Below are positions 1-9,131 of a stretch of DNA of 64,000 nucleotides, piece by piece (the first letter of the stretch is position 1; every line of letters begins with the position of its first letter). The notes under the pieces are model-generated. The model was not told the DNA's origin. It searched no databases and saw nothing but the letters and a program-made list of their open reading frames with translations. Both the position numbers and the translations under genes were made by a program. Source of the stretch: an uncultured Methanobrevibacter sp. (lineage in GTDB: Archaea > Methanobacteriota > Methanobacteria > Methanobacteriales > Methanobacteriaceae). The stretch is from contig NZ_CACXNW010000024.1 of the NCBI RefSeq assembly GCF_902769175.1, positions 1 to 64,000 of the forward strand, given 5' to 3'.

Positions 1-881
1 TCGTGTAATTTCATGATGTAAGCACCTAACTTACCGTCGAAGTTACCTGCACTAATTTCAAGTACACCATCAACAGTACAAGCTGCCATAATACCAGCTT
101 TCATAGCTGCTTTTACAGATTCTTCATCTACACCGTCAATAACGATTTCAAATACACCATCTGCATCTGGTCTGATGTCAGAGTCTACTTGGTCTTTTAA
201 GGTTACACACATTTTTTCGTTAGTGGATGCGTTTAAGAATTTGGAGTATTTGTTGGATCCTACTTTGGAACCGGAAGCAACCATACCACCAGGGAATGGA
301 GTAATAGTACCAGGTACGTGGGAAATTGCTTTTACAGCTAATTGAGCTGCTTTTACTCCAGCCATTACATCTTTAGCTAAAATGAAGAAGTTTCCTCCAG
401 CTACACCATCTTTGAAACCAAATTCGGATTCTACTAAGAAGTCACCAGACATGATTGGGATTGAGTGTACTTTTCTTCCGTCAATGCAGCATTCTTTTTC
501 GAAACCGTCACCGAAGAATTTGAGTTTGTTACCTGTTTTTAAGGTTTCTTCAGATTCGAGTAAGTTGAATGCAGCTGCAGTAGGAGCGGTTAAAACACAC
601 ATACCGATTCTTTCCATTAATTCATGGTCGAGTGCTTTTTTACCACCTTGACAGATCATGATTGCGTAACCATGTCTGCCATCAGGAGTACATTCAGCTG
701 GTACAAAACAGTCAATACCTGCTTCAGCAGGACATCCAATTACAGAAGTTCCGTAACCAGTTGCTTCAGTTGCTGCAATTTTTGCGAGTCTTGGGGTTGC
801 TGCAGTTACTAAAATTCTAGTTACTTTAATTCCGAAACCTTCTGCGTAAGTATCTTTAATTTCTACACCGTTAATTTCCAT
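1..881 (-). CDS. ftr: Formylmethanofuran--tetrahydromethanopterin N-formyltransferase (3' end beyond window)
   Basis: Cytoplasmic enzyme of hydrogenotrophic methanogenesis that moves the formyl group from formylmethanofuran to tetrahydromethanopterin. About 293 residues are visible; the family is close to 297 long, so only the last few residues lie beyond base 1. The translation opens MEINGVEI and carries the family blocks [50 protein letters not shown] and [12 protein letters not shown]. The ATG ending at 881 follows a GGTG ribosome site at 887-890. The gene reads toward the window edge and diverges from the small protein at 1209. No frameshift is seen. Identification is secure from sequence alone. 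Confidence 0.97.
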   Translation of the reverse strand, partial: MEINGVEIKDTYAEGFGIKVTRILVTAATPRLAKIAATEATGYGTSVIGCPAEAGIDCFVPAECTPDGRHGYAIMICQGGKKALDHELMERIGMCVLTAPTAAAFNLLESEETLKTGNKLKFFGDGFEKECCIDGRKVHSIPIMSGDFLVESEFGFKDGVAGGNFFILAKDVMAGVKAAQLAVKAISHVPGTITPFPGGMVASGSKVGSNKYSKFLNASTNEKMCVTLKDQVDSDIRPDADGVFEIVIDGVDEESVKAAMKAGIMAACTVDGVLEISAGNFDGKLGAYIMKLH

Positions 882-1208
882 TTTTTCACCATTTAAATAT
901 TGAAATTAGAATAAATTAAAAATTTAAATTTTTATAATTATAAAAATTATCCAATTTTTGATAAATATCTAATTTATACTAATAATTAATTATATATTTA
1001 TTCATTAAAATAAAGTTTCCTATTTAATCGTAAAAATTATTATTAAAATGATAATGATTAATCCAATAAAAATAAATAAAGATTAGTAAAACTATTATAA
1101 AATAATTAAAAAGTTAAATTTATTAAAATAGCATTATAAAATATTATTAAAGTTTTATTAAAGTAATTATTAAAGTTTTATAAAACTATTTATTATTAAG
1201 GTGTTTAA
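882..1208. promoter_or_regulatory. Divergent promoter region of ftr and the 1209 gene
   Basis: A 327-base spacer of almost pure A/T between two divergent genes. On the minus strand the stretch around 931-950 reads as a TATA-like TTTATAATTATAAAA about 25 bases before a plausible ftr start. On the plus strand several TATA-like stretches lie between 1120 and 1195 ahead of the GGTG site of the 1209 gene. No hairpin or repeat stands out. The exact boxes are inferred. Confidence 0.4.
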
Positions 1209-1598
1209 ATGGAAAGAGAAAGCTATTATTTTTTACTTCTGCTAATTGGTCTTGCAGTTTGCATAGGAGTATTCTGGTTCCAATTCAACAATGATGTTAC
1301 TACATTTATGATAGTTAATGCTACTGAAGTTGAAGGGGGAGGATCATTTAAAGGGCAATTGCTGGATGCTTATGGCCAAGGAGTTGCAAACAAGACAATC
1401 ACATATCATAAGCCAGGATATCAAATGGGAACAATAGTGGATACCCAGACGGATGAAAACGGTGAATTCTTCATTGAAGATGCACAATATCTGCCAAATG
1501 CTGGCAAAGACAACTATTATGGTAATATTACTTATGCAGGTGATGGCAAATATAAAGGCTGTGTATATGAAGGAAACATTACTGTAGTGGCAAAATAA
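1209..1598 (+). CDS. Small membrane-anchored Ig-like domain protein
   Basis: A 129-residue protein of unknown role. Residues 6-24 form one hydrophobic segment (uncleaved signal anchor), and the rest would lie outside the cell. From about residue 45 the sequence shows the pattern of one Ig-like or carboxypeptidase-regulatory beta-sandwich repeat (GQLLDAYGQGVANKTITY, then TDENGEFFI, then ITYAGDGKYKG), the same module that ends the large adhesin-like proteins later in this window. The start ATG follows GGTG by six bases. It stands alone between ftr and the flippase gene. It could be a minimal surface protein or a fragment of a larger adhesin; no broken frame is seen, so a small intact protein is favoured. 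Confidence 0.75.
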   Translation: MERESYYFLLLLIGLAVCIGVFWFQFNNDVTTFMIVNATEVEGGGSFKGQLLDAYGQGVANKTITYHKPGYQMGTIVDTQTDENGEFFIEDAQYLPNAGKDNYYGNITYAGDGKYKGCVYEGNITVVAK

Positions 1599-1759
1599 AA
1601 AAAATGATTAAATCATCAAAATAGTTTATTAAAAATCTAAGCATTCAAAAATGGAATACTAAATAGATTTAAAAAATAGATTATTTAATAGATTTAAAAA
1701 AAATGATTATTAAAATAAATTTATTAAAATTGATATAAAAAATAGACAAAATATAATTA

Positions 1760-1797
1760 TAAGAGCCTATAAATTTAGCTCTTAAACACTTTTTTTA
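1760..1797. terminator. Hairpin with T tract between convergent genes
   Basis: TAAGAGC (1760-1766) pairs with GCTCTTA (1778-1784) across an 11-base loop and is followed on the plus strand by a T-rich run. It lies between the convergent 1209 gene and the flippase gene, so it could end either transcript. The rest of 1599-1811 is plain A/T sequence. Confidence 0.45.
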
Positions 1798-1811
1798 AAA
1801 CTTAATTATTC

Positions 1812-1939
1812 TTAATTCTTAATCTCTTCGGTTAAGACTTCTTTTTCTTCTTAATCCAAGACTTCAACAACCAAGTCTTCAGAATCTTTGACAGCATCAT
1901 CATTTTCAGGAATATCTTTAGCTAATTCCTCTTCTTTTT
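1812..1939 (-). other. Decayed or frameshifted C-terminal tail of the flippase gene
   Basis: Just past the stop of the flippase gene, another frame reads an acidic tail beginning EQIEKEEELAKDIPEND and running to a TAA at 1851-1853. After that TAA the same frame continues for a dozen acidic codons to a second TAA at 1812-1814. Adding one A to the A4 run at 1957-1960 would join the flippase frame to this tail. The tail therefore looks like former coding sequence cut off by one deletion. Confidence 0.5.
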
Positions 1940-3016
1940 CTATTTGCTCCAAAGCCTTTTACCCTCATCGGAAAGCTCATTATCCTTATCCGACTCCGAT
2001 TTAGCCATAGAAAATGACTTGTCCAATATAGAAGTTCCGTAAAAGGAAAGGCAAATCAAACCAATGAATGTTGTCATCCAAAATGAGATCAATCTTTCAA
2101 CAACTGTTGCAGCTGCACTTATGGATGAGGTAATTCCTGCCCGTGAATAGAACAATATCATCATACCATCGATAGCTCCAAGACCTCCAGGAAGCAGTGG
2201 AACCATACCAACAAGTGATGCTAAAATAAACACTTCACCAATTAGTATTGGAGAGACTCTAGCTCCAAATGCTAAAAATACCACATATACCCTTAAAATT
2301 TCAATTACCCAAATTATAAATGATAAAGGCAATGCATAATAAAGAATGGTCTTATCTCTAAGCAATGAATTCATTCGGGATTGGAAAGTAATAACCGCAT
2401 CAACAATCCTCTCATCTGTATTTTCATTGTAACCCTTATAGAATCTGCGAGCTAGCTTAATGATCCATGAAGATAATCTAACACCAAAAGATTCATTAAT
2501 GCATAGATAAATCAATAGGCAAACCAAAGCACAGATTCCAACAACACAAATAATCAAGAAAGCTAACAAACCAGGGTTTAATGAAAAACTGAAGATTATT
2601 GCAATGATTGTCAAAATAGCAAGTATAATAAATGGGAATGTATCTAGAGCCCTATCTGCAATAACAGTAGCAAAAGTATCTTCAAATTTGAAATTACCTT
2701 CTTTTGCTAAAATATAAGCCCTTACAGGCTCTCCACCACCACGACCACTTGGAGTGATATTGTTTACAGCTAAACTTACCAATACCATTGGAAGGGATTT
2801 TCTTATCCCCATATCCAAGTTAGCGGTTTTGTTGATGATGTTCCATCTCCATGTGTATAAAATATAAGTAAAGGTTTGCATGACAATAGCTAATAAAACA
2901 TACCATAAGTTAGATACTTTAAGGGCATCAATGACTTCATCTATACCAATGTAATATAGCATTACACCCATTATTGCCAAACCAACTATCAAAAAGAAAG
3001 CAACTTTTTTATCCAT
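1940..3016 (-). CDS. Flippase-like integral membrane protein (UPF0104 / lysylphosphatidylglycerol synthase TM family)
   Basis: A 358-residue polytopic membrane protein with about eight hydrophobic segments. Family marks are NNITPSGRGGGEPVRAYIL near residue 90 and LLPGGLGAIDGMMILFY near residue 275, both typical of the UPF0104 family that includes AglD and the MprF flippase domain. In archaea such proteins are linked to lipid or glycolipid flipping; the substrate cannot be told here. The gene starts at an ATG ending at 3016 and runs alone, divergent from trkH. The last residues are probably wrong: a one-base change in the A run at 1957-1960 would replace the final few residues with an acidic tail of about 32. 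Confidence 0.85.
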   Translation of the reverse strand: MDKKVAFFLIVGLAIMGVMLYYIGIDEVIDALKVSNLWYVLLAIVMQTFTYILYTWRWNIINKTANLDMGIRKSLPMVLVSLAVNNITPSGRGGGEPVRAYILAKEGNFKFEDTFATVIADRALDTFPFIILAILTIIAIIFSFSLNPGLLAFLIICVVGICALVCLLIYLCINESFGVRLSSWIIKLARRFYKGYNENTDERIVDAVITFQSRMNSLLRDKTILYYALPLSFIIWVIEILRVYVVFLAFGARVSPILIGEVFILASLVGMVPLLPGGLGAIDGMMILFYSRAGITSSISAAATVVERLISFWMTTFIGLICLSFYGTSILDKSFSMAKSESDKDNELSDEGKRLWSK

Positions 3017-3129
3017 TTTATCAACTATTCCCTTATATATAATTTTAAAAAATGAAAAAATAATCTATGAAAATTTCCACTATTAAATATTTAATGAACC
3101 TTTTATATAAAAGTATATATTTTAGTAAT

Positions 3130-3222
3130 AAGTTCGTATTACCACAAATAAAAATAAAAAAAATCATAAAAGCACATATTTCACCTAATCAGTTCGCAAC
3201 ACCACAAATAAAAATAAAAAAA
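3130..3222. repeat. Direct repeat, 60-base period, upstream of trkH
   Basis: A 32-base A-rich block beginning AGTTCG and containing ACCACAAATAAAAATAAAA occurs at 3131 and again at 3191 with few changes. It lies between the divergent flippase and trkH genes. It looks like a local tandem duplication rather than a gene. Confidence 0.6.
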
Positions 3223-3306
3223 TTAATCATCCATGTGGTAAGTTTGTAAAACTAAAAACAAAACCATAATAAATTTTAAATATATAAAAAATCAATGGAT
3301 ATTTAT

Positions 3307-4776
3307 ATGAAAAGGAAATATATCACTAAAGCAGATTTGTTCGTAGTACTCCATTATATAGGATATATAATGCAAGGATTAGGAGTTGTTTTATTGGCAC
3401 CTATCTTAATTGCATTAATCTATGGAGAGTACATCAACATTAGCGCTTTTTTAATTCCTTGTTTTACATCATTTGTTTTAGGAACCATATTCAGTAAAAA
3501 ATTTAGCAAATATGACAAGCTTAGATTAAAGCATGGAATGCTGATATCATCCTTTGCATGGCTATGGGCTTCATTGATGGGAGCTGCAATCATGGCCATA
3601 TCCTTAGATATCCACTTTATCGATGCACTTTTTGAAAATATGTCTGCATGGACGGGAAGTGGAATGACTTTTTTTGTAAATGTTGAAATCTTACCTAAAT
3701 CCATCTTATTCCTTAGAAGCTTAGAGCAGTGGATAGGAGGATTAGGAATTGTAATCATATTTATTGGAATTTTAATTAGATCAGGTACCGCTGCCTCCAG
3801 ATTATATAAGTCAGAAGCAAGGGAAGAAAAAATCAAGCCAAACATTGCAAATACCTTAAGAAAGGCTTTGGAAATTTATCTGATTTATACTGCAATTGGA
3901 GTGGCTCTTTTTATTCTTGTAGGACTGCCTATCTTTGATTCAGTGAACCTTACATTCACAAGCATTTCCACTGGAGGAATGTCCATTAAGAATGCAAATA
4001 TAGGTTTCTATCAAAATAGCTTAGTCTATATAATTAGCATGTTCTTAATGATTGTAGGTGCAACAAGCTTCACTATTCATTATAGAATTGTCAAGACAAA
4101 AGGAAAATCCGTTTTGAAGGATGTCCAATTCCAATTCATGATAATCTTAATTTTAATAGCTAGCGCAATAATATTCATTACAAATACTGGAGTGCCTATA
4201 GAAGAGCTATACACCATCATTTCTGCAGTTACAACTACTGGTGCAAATGTAATTCCTCCTCAAGAGCTTGCAACATGGAAAGGATCATCATTAATCATTA
4301 TAATGGTCTTGATGTTGATTGGAGGTTCATCAGGATCAACTGTAGGTGGTTTAAAGCTCATTAGGGTCATTACAGTTTTAAAAGGAATGAATTTAACTGT
4401 TACCAACTTGGTTTCACCTGAAGGAAGAGTGTTGAATACAAGAATTGGCGGTAAAAAAATCAATGAAAGAGAAATAAAAGAAGCATCAGCATATATAGTA
4501 TTATTCATTTTGTTCCTGATTTTTGGCTGGATAGTAATGACATTATATGGATATGACCCATTTACTGCATTATTCGATGTTATTTCCTTACAAAGCAATA
4601 ATGGATTAAGTACAGGAATCGTATGGGGAGGATTGCCAATACCTGCAAAACTTACATTGATTTTCTTAATGTGGATTGGAAGATTAGAGATTATTCCTAT
4701 TCTAGTGGTATTCAGAACATTTGGTGCATTCGCTAATCCAAAAAGAATATACAAAAAAGGAAAAGCACCCATGTAA
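3307..4776 (+). CDS. trkH: TrkH/KtrB-family potassium transporter, membrane subunit
   Basis: Pore-forming subunit of a Trk/Ktr potassium uptake system, about 489 residues. The four pore-loop repeats can be followed: AWTGSGMTFF (about residue 115), FTSISTGGMSI (about 220), VTTTGANVIPP (about 310) and SLQSNNGLSTG (about 435), each with the glycine that lines the K+ filter. The downstream gene at 5109 supplies the NAD-binding regulator. Two starts are possible, 3295 and 3307. A TATATAAAA box at 3281-3289 would place transcription start near 3307 and there is no ribosome site, so a leaderless message from 3307 is favoured. Confidence 0.93.
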   Translation: MKRKYITKADLFVVLHYIGYIMQGLGVVLLAPILIALIYGEYINISAFLIPCFTSFVLGTIFSKKFSKYDKLRLKHGMLISSFAWLWASLMGAAIMAISLDIHFIDALFENMSAWTGSGMTFFVNVEILPKSILFLRSLEQWIGGLGIVIIFIGILIRSGTAASRLYKSEAREEKIKPNIANTLRKALEIYLIYTAIGVALFILVGLPIFDSVNLTFTSISTGGMSIKNANIGFYQNSLVYIISMFLMIVGATSFTIHYRIVKTKGKSVLKDVQFQFMIILILIASAIIFITNTGVPIEELYTIISAVTTTGANVIPPQELATWKGSSLIIIMVLMLIGGSSGSTVGGLKLIRVITVLKGMNLTVTNLVSPEGRVLNTRIGGKKINEREIKEASAYIVLFILFLIFGWIVMTLYGYDPFTALFDVISLQSNNGLSTGIVWGGLPIPAKLTLIFLMWIGRLEIIPILVVFRTFGAFANPKRIYKKGKAPM

Positions 4777-5108
4777 ATGAATAAAAAAAGAGACTGAACA
4801 TACCTACAAAAATAAGCAATATAAGTAAATCCTGAACAAAACTAGAAAAACAAACTCAAATATCAATAAATATTAAATAATGCACATTCCAAATCAGCAA
4901 AAAATTATTTTTTCTTATTGTTTTAATAAATAAAAACTAACTTTACGAAAGATTTATAAGTGTAAATTTAAATAATAAAACAATATAATAATTTTATATG
5001 GGATTTGACAAATTTCAAACTTAAAATTCAATAAGTTTTTAAGGAATGAAATGACTTTACTATACTTATAATTATATTTTATTTTAAAAGAATTATTAGG
5101 TGTTTGTT
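4777..5108 (+). promoter_or_regulatory. trkH-trkA spacer with probable trkA promoter
   Basis: A 332-base A/T-rich spacer. The stretch around 5058-5075 (ATACTTATAATTATATTTT) is a fair TATA element for trkA, with GGTG at 5099-5102 as ribosome site. trkA is therefore likely to have its own promoter rather than depend on trkH read-through. No hairpin or repeat stands out. Confidence 0.4.
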
Positions 5109-5783
5109 ATGTATATTGTGATTATGGGAGGAGGTCGTGTAGGTCTTTCACTTGCAGACCGTTTAATTATTCATGGTTATGATGTAACAATTATTGAAAA
5201 TGAGGAGGGATTATGCGATCATGCGACTGAAGAATTAGATGCGATGATTATTTGTGGAAGTGGAACTGATACAAAAACTTTAGAGGAAGCGAATATTGAA
5301 GAGGCAGATGTTTTTGTAGCAACCACTGGAAACGATGAATCCAACTTATTGTCCTGCATTTTAGTTAAGGAATATACTGATGGAAAGATTATTGCAAGAG
5401 TAAGTAATCCAGACCACGAAGAAGCCTTTAAAAAGGTTGGAATCGATAAGGTAATCAGCCCTGAAAGAACAGCTGCAGGATTCCTTGAAAAAGTCATTAC
5501 AAGACCAAATGTAGCAGACTTAATGGCATTTGGTGCAGGAAACGCAGAAATTTTAGATATGACAATTAAAAACCCAAAGATATTTGGCAAAAAAGTATCT
5601 GAATTCTCACCAACAAAAGATTATATCATTATTTCTAAAAATAATGACAATCACGAATTGGAAATTCCTCAACCTGATGATATCTTAAGCAATGGCGATA
5701 AGATTTCAATCCTTGTAAAAAGGAATGCATTTGAAAAAGCTGAAAAGAAATTTATGGGTGCTGGAGGATTATTCGGATTTTAA
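5109..5783 (+). CDS. trkA: TrkA/KtrA-family potassium uptake regulator (RCK_N + RCK_C)
   Basis: Cytoplasmic gating subunit for the preceding TrkH. Residues 1-140 are a Rossmann NAD-binding domain ([19 protein letters not shown] at the start, then the acidic strand end TIIENE and [14 protein letters not shown]). The C-terminal 80 residues match the small TrkA_C ligand-binding domain ([19 protein letters not shown], then [10 protein letters not shown]). A single-RCK protein of about 224 residues is the usual KtrA-type length. The ATG at 5109 is chosen over the in-frame GTG at 5100 because GGTG at 5099-5102 is then at ribosome-site distance. Confidence 0.93.
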   Translation: MYIVIMGGGRVGLSLADRLIIHGYDVTIIENEEGLCDHATEELDAMIICGSGTDTKTLEEANIEEADVFVATTGNDESNLLSCILVKEYTDGKIIARVSNPDHEEAFKKVGIDKVISPERTAAGFLEKVITRPNVADLMAFGAGNAEILDMTIKNPKIFGKKVSEFSPTKDYIIISKNNDNHELEIPQPDDILSNGDKISILVKRNAFEKAEKKFMGAGGLFGF

Positions 5784-6139
5784 ATCCTTACATCCCAATT
5801 TTTAATTTTTTAATGCTTGAAAAAACTATTTTTAAGATAAATACCCTTATAATCTAACTTACTTTTTTTATAAATTAATTATTTTTTAACTTATTAAAAT
5901 GCTATTTTAATATACGATTGAAAAAACTTTTTTTAAAATAAATATTAATAAAATTAAATTAAAAAAATCTATTTTTAAAAATATAAAAAATAATAATAAA
6001 ATAATAAAATAAAAAAAATGAAAAAAATAATAATAAAATAATAATAAAAATATAATAAAATAATAATAAAATAATTTAATAATTATAAACTATTTTTAAA
6101 AAAAAAAAAAAATAAAAAAAGAAGGAATATTAAAAAAAT
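5784..6139. other. Low-complexity A/T spacer
   Basis: A 356-base gap between convergent genes made almost only of A and T, with runs of AATAATAAAAT from about 5985 to 6075 and an A12 tract near 6105. I see no gene, RNA or clear hairpin in it. Confidence 0.6.
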
Positions 6140-6787
6140 TTATCTTATTCCCATCATCATACAAGACATTTTAATATGTTCATTTCCATTTTTTACCCAT
6201 GGCCCATGTCCAGGAAGCAAATATTCAACATCCAAATCCTTTAAACGCATTAAGGATGCTTTCATGTCATTAGGGTCTCCACCTATATCCATACGACCTA
6301 CACCGCCATTTGCAAAAATGGTATCTCCGCAGATAAGAACTTCACCATCATATAAGCAAATTCCACCATGTGTATGGCCAGGAGTGTTCAATACTTTTAA
6401 TCCAGCAATTTCATCTCCTTCTTCAAGTTCAATATCTACATCACATCTTCTAATCTTAGAATCAAACAATGCAGAAACATTATATGCACTATCAGGATCC
6501 ATCAATGATTTTGCATCATCCTTATGAACAGCTACCTTTGCATTAGGGAAAAAGTCATTTCCGCCAACATGGTCATAATGGCAATGGGTATTCACTACCA
6601 AATCTATATCATCTTTCTTGATTCCGATTTCTTCCAATTGGGCATACAAATATCCTTTTGATTCACCAGTTCCAGTATCCACTAAAATATAATTATATTC
6701 AGAATCAGAATCTGTGTTATCAATTAAATAAGAATTAGAGTCAGCCATAAGCCCTTCAATACAGTAAATATTCTTAATTTGTTCCAT
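6140..6787 (-). CDS. Metallo-beta-lactamase-fold hydrolase (glyoxalase II-like)
   Basis: A 215-residue cytoplasmic metal hydrolase of the MBL superfamily. The di-metal site is complete: THCHYDHVGG gives the HxHxDH motif near residue 87, PGHTHGG supplies the third histidine near residue 139, CGDTIF the bridging aspartate near 155, and LLPGHG the last histidine near 192. The compact length with no extra C-terminal domain fits the glyoxalase II-like group, but the substrate (a thioester, a lactone or other) cannot be read from the sequence. It stands alone, upstream of the tRNA-Trp/Cys pair on the same strand. Confidence 0.88.
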   Translation of the reverse strand: MEQIKNIYCIEGLMADSNSYLIDNTDSDSEYNYILVDTGTGESKGYLYAQLEEIGIKKDDIDLVVNTHCHYDHVGGNDFFPNAKVAVHKDDAKSLMDPDSAYNVSALFDSKIRRCDVDIELEEGDEIAGLKVLNTPGHTHGGICLYDGEVLICGDTIFANGGVGRMDIGGDPNDMKASLMRLKDLDVEYLLPGHGPWVKNGNEHIKMSCMMMGIR

Positions 6788-6859
6788 AATATCACTTGAA
6801 TTTTATATATTAATAATATTCTTTAAAAAATAGTAAATAAATCTACCTAAAATATGCCA

Positions 6860-7040
6860 ATTAAATAAATTAACGAACAAGTGAAATTGAAAAAATCAAA
6901 ATAAAAGAAGATCAAACATAGTTAAAATAGGCTAATAAAATAAATTTACTAACAAGTGAAATTGAAAAAGTCAATAAAAATAGCAATAAACATACCTAAA
7001 ATAGACTATAAACGAATGAAATTGATAAAAACATGATAAA
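6860..7040. repeat. Degenerate direct repeats, about 73-base period
   Basis: The block AACAAGTGAAATTGAAAAA with neighbouring bases occurs near 6879 and again near 6952, and a shorter version (CGAATGAAATTGATAAAAA) follows near 7014. The spacer lies between the MBL gene and tRNA-Trp. It looks like an old tandem duplication; no coding potential is seen. Confidence 0.5.
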
Positions 7041-7058
7041 AATAGTAAGTATAAAAAA

Positions 7059-7214
7059 TGGGGTCACAGGGATTTGAACCCCGATCCTGGGATTTCTCTT
7101 GCCTCAGTACTCCAATTGGTCATCACATAACCAATTTATACTGATCATCAGACTACGCGTTTTTCTTCAAAGACAACTGGAGTCCCAGATGATGCCAGGT
7201 TACACCATAACCCC
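7059..7214 (-). tRNA. tRNA-Trp(CCA) with intron carrying a box C/D guide
   Basis: The acceptor arms GGGGTTA and TGACCCC pair, the discriminator is A, and the anticodon arm TGGGA-CTCCAG is interrupted after position 37 by an intron of about 82 bases. The other half of the anticodon stem (TCCCA) follows the intron. The intron contains two TGATGA boxes and a terminal CTGA box. The bases before that CTGA (TTGGAGT) pair with ACTCCA of the anticodon loop so that the fifth base before box D faces C34. This matches the known euryarchaeal pre-tRNA-Trp intron that guides C34 2'-O-methylation. Confidence 0.95.
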
Positions 7215-7228
7215 ATACTTATTAAAGA

Positions 7229-7249
7229 TTAACATATGCAATATGTTAA
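7229..7249. other. Perfect inverted repeat between tRNA-Cys and tRNA-Trp
   Basis: TTAACATAT and ATATGTTAA flank GCA, a perfect 9-base hairpin in the 40-base gap between the two tRNA genes. It may help tRNA processing or end the tRNA-Cys transcript, and TTAACATA is also part of the promoter sequence seen near other tRNA genes here. Confidence 0.5.
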
Positions 7250-7254
7250 CCTAA

Positions 7255-7326
7255 AGCCAAGAGAGAGATTTGAACTCCCGTGTAATTGGTCTGCAGCCAA
7301 CCGCTTCGCCTCTAAGCTATCTTGGC
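7255..7326 (-). tRNA. tRNA-Cys(GCA)
   Basis: GCCAAGA pairs with TCTTGGC, the anticodon stem GTTGG/CCAAT encloses CTGCAGA with anticodon GCA, and the discriminator is U as expected for tRNA-Cys. No intron; CCA is not encoded. It lies 40 bases upstream of tRNA-Trp on the same strand and may be co-transcribed with it. Confidence 0.96.
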
Positions 7327-7359
7327 ATATAATAATAATACAGTACTATAAAATATGTT

Positions 7360-7378
7360 TTAATAATATATAAATCTA
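7360..7378 (-). promoter_or_regulatory. Probable tRNA-Cys promoter (TATA box)
   Basis: Read on the minus strand this is GATTTATATATTATT, about 40 bases before tRNA-Cys. Nearly the same sequence (ATTTATATA-TATGTTAA) stands before the tRNA cluster at 8710 and the initiator tRNA at 56874, which supports it as the tRNA promoter of this genome. Confidence 0.6.
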
Positions 7379-7505
7379 TTGTTTAGAATAAGAAAATAAA
7401 TTTGTATAGAAAATAGTTATTTTTAGTTATTTTAAGAATATGAAGATTAAAAAGAATTAATAAATAAAAATAATAAAAATTTAAAGGCAAAATAGATAAT
7501 AAATA

Positions 7506-7913
7506 TTAAAATTTGACTTGTTTATCAAAACCACAGATTTCATCAATTTCATATGCTTTTTCTAAACAGTAATCTTTTTCAACCTTATAATTCCCATTCC
7601 TTGTTTTTTCTATTAAATCTGGAGATAAGAAAAACCATTTAGTGTATTTGAATTTAACACCAAGATATGGATTTGCACCAAATGTGTCTGAGAACTCAAC
7701 TAAATCATCAATTTGAGGATGATCAATATATATCTTATCTTTAGTAGTAGTCTTTACTTCAATAGCCAAGTAAATTTTGCCGTTTCCTGCGATAACATCA
7801 GGTAATGGTTTTTTAGTAGCCCCTCCAGACGCTGGAGATCTCATGGCAGCAAAATTCCTATCCCATAATTTATGAACTAAATCTCTTTCTTCCGCTGAAC
7901 CTTTTTTAGCCAT
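7506..7913 (-). CDS. hjc: Holliday junction resolvase Hjc
   Basis: Archaeal structure-specific endonuclease of about 135 residues that cuts four-way DNA junctions during recombination. It has the PD-(D/E)XK nuclease pattern of Hjc: KKGSAEERDLVHKLW at the N-terminus with the conserved glutamate, ASGGATKKPLPDVIAGN with the catalytic aspartate, then EVKTTTKDKIYI with the E-x-K. The in-frame GTG at 7925 overlaps the ribosome site GTGGG, so the ATG ending at 7913 is the better start. It stands alone between two tRNA groups. Confidence 0.95.
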   Translation of the reverse strand: MAKKGSAEERDLVHKLWDRNFAAMRSPASGGATKKPLPDVIAGNGKIYLAIEVKTTTKDKIYIDHPQIDDLVEFSDTFGANPYLGVKFKYTKWFFLSPDLIEKTRNGNYKVEKDYCLEKAYEIDEICGFDKQVKF

Positions 7914-7998
7914 ATTAAAACCCACTTAAATGTAACCTTAATACTTTTATTTTATTTTTTTATATATAAATAAAAGTAGTTAGAGCATTTGAAAAGTA

Positions 7999-8211
7999 AT
8001 ATCTAAAAGAAAATTGAAAAAATTGCACCAAAAATTCATTAAAAATCAATATCTAAAAAAATATTTGAAAAATAGGCACCGAAAATAATGCATAAAAAAA
8101 CAATATCTAAAAAAATATTTGAAAAGAAATGCACCAAAAAATAAATGCATAAAAAAGCAATACCTAAAAAAATATTTGAAAAAAGCATGCATCACAAATA
8201 AATGCATAAAA
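7999..8211. repeat. Four imperfect tandem repeats, about 50-57 bases each
   Basis: Four units each begin ATATCTAAAA or ATACCTAAAA, continue with AATATTTGAAAA, then a GCACC or GCATC core and ATAAATGCATAAAA. Starts are near 7999, 8049, 8103 and 8160. The array lies between hjc and tRNA-His. There is no unique spacer between units, so this is not a CRISPR array. Confidence 0.7.
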
Positions 8212-8293
8212 CCTAATGTTTGAAAGAAAACTCAAAAATCAACGATAAAATAGCCATTAATAAATGTTGAAATAATAAAAAAAAGTTTAAAAA

Positions 8294-8369
8294 TGGGGCC
8301 GGGGCCGAGATTTGAACCCGAGTCACAGGATCCACAGTCCCGTAGGATGACCGCCTACCCTACCCCGGC
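8294..8369 (-). tRNA. tRNA-His(GTG), CCA encoded
   Basis: GCCGGGG pairs with CCCCGGC, the anticodon stem CGGGA/TCCTG encloses CTGTGGA with anticodon GTG, and position 73 is C as in tRNA-His. The gene continues CCA, so the 3' end is encoded here, unlike its neighbours. The base before G1 is T, so G-1 would have to be added after transcription. Last gene of the four-tRNA cluster. Confidence 0.95.
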
Positions 8370-8413
8370 AGTAAAATACCTTTAAAAGGATAAAAAACAA
8401 AAATAAAAGATTA

Positions 8414-8496
8414 TGCGGGAGCAGGGATTCGAACCCTGGTAGACCTGCGTCAACAGGTCCTAAGCCTGTCTCCTTTGGCCGCTCGGACACCCCCGC
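8414..8496 (-). tRNA. tRNA-Leu(TAG)
   Basis: GCGGGGG pairs with CTCCCGC, the anticodon stem ACAGG/CCTGT encloses CTTAGGA with anticodon TAG, and there is the long variable arm of class II tRNA (TGACGCAGGTC region). Discriminator A. Third gene of the cluster. Confidence 0.95.
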
Positions 8497-8544
8497 TACT
8501 AGAGAGGAAAGGAGATTCCCAAAAAATCTTTCAAATATAAAAAA

Positions 8545-8622
<78 letters not shown>

Positions 8623-8637
8623 AAATGGGCCCAAAAG

Positions 8638-8710
<73 letters not shown>

Positions 8711-9131
8711 ATAACAACCCATGCTTGCAAATCAAGTTTTATAAAAAAAATTTTGCTGTAATTAATACAGTAATAATAGGTTGATTAACATAGTATATAA
8801 ATGTTTCTATTATATCAGTATTTTTTAAGAATTTTTGGATTTTCCTAATCCAATATTAATTATGTCATACATCATTTATAAATCCTACTGAAAAATTTTC
8901 TTATGAAAAAAAACCAACCAACACTTCATATTGTTATAAATCATATTACAAATTCATAGTGCATATAGATTTATTACCTCTTCATAAATATTAGATTTAT
9001 TTTTAGAAAAATAAAGGACCTAAGCAAAAAGATTGCAGAACATTTATTCATGGCCATTATCCCATATTTAAAAAATTTAATATATAAGAATATGATATAC
9101 AATAATAAAGAAAAAGGAAAAAGGCAAAACC
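8711..9131. promoter_or_regulatory. Divergent promoter region: tRNA cluster (minus) and radical SAM gene (plus)
   Basis: For the tRNA cluster, the minus strand around 8783-8803 reads ATTTATATACTATGTTAA, matching the sequences before the other tRNA genes, and a second TATAAAA lies at 8737-8743 just 27 bases before tRNA-Asn. For the plus-strand gene, AATATATAAG near 9077 and the ribosome site AAGGAAAAAGG near 9111-9121 precede the ATG at 9132. The middle of the gap shows no gene. Confidence 0.55.

Noticed and set aside
3067-3249. 60-residue plus-strand ORF before trkH
   Set aside because: It is made of the A-rich 60-base direct repeat, with Lys/Ile low complexity and no ribosome site.
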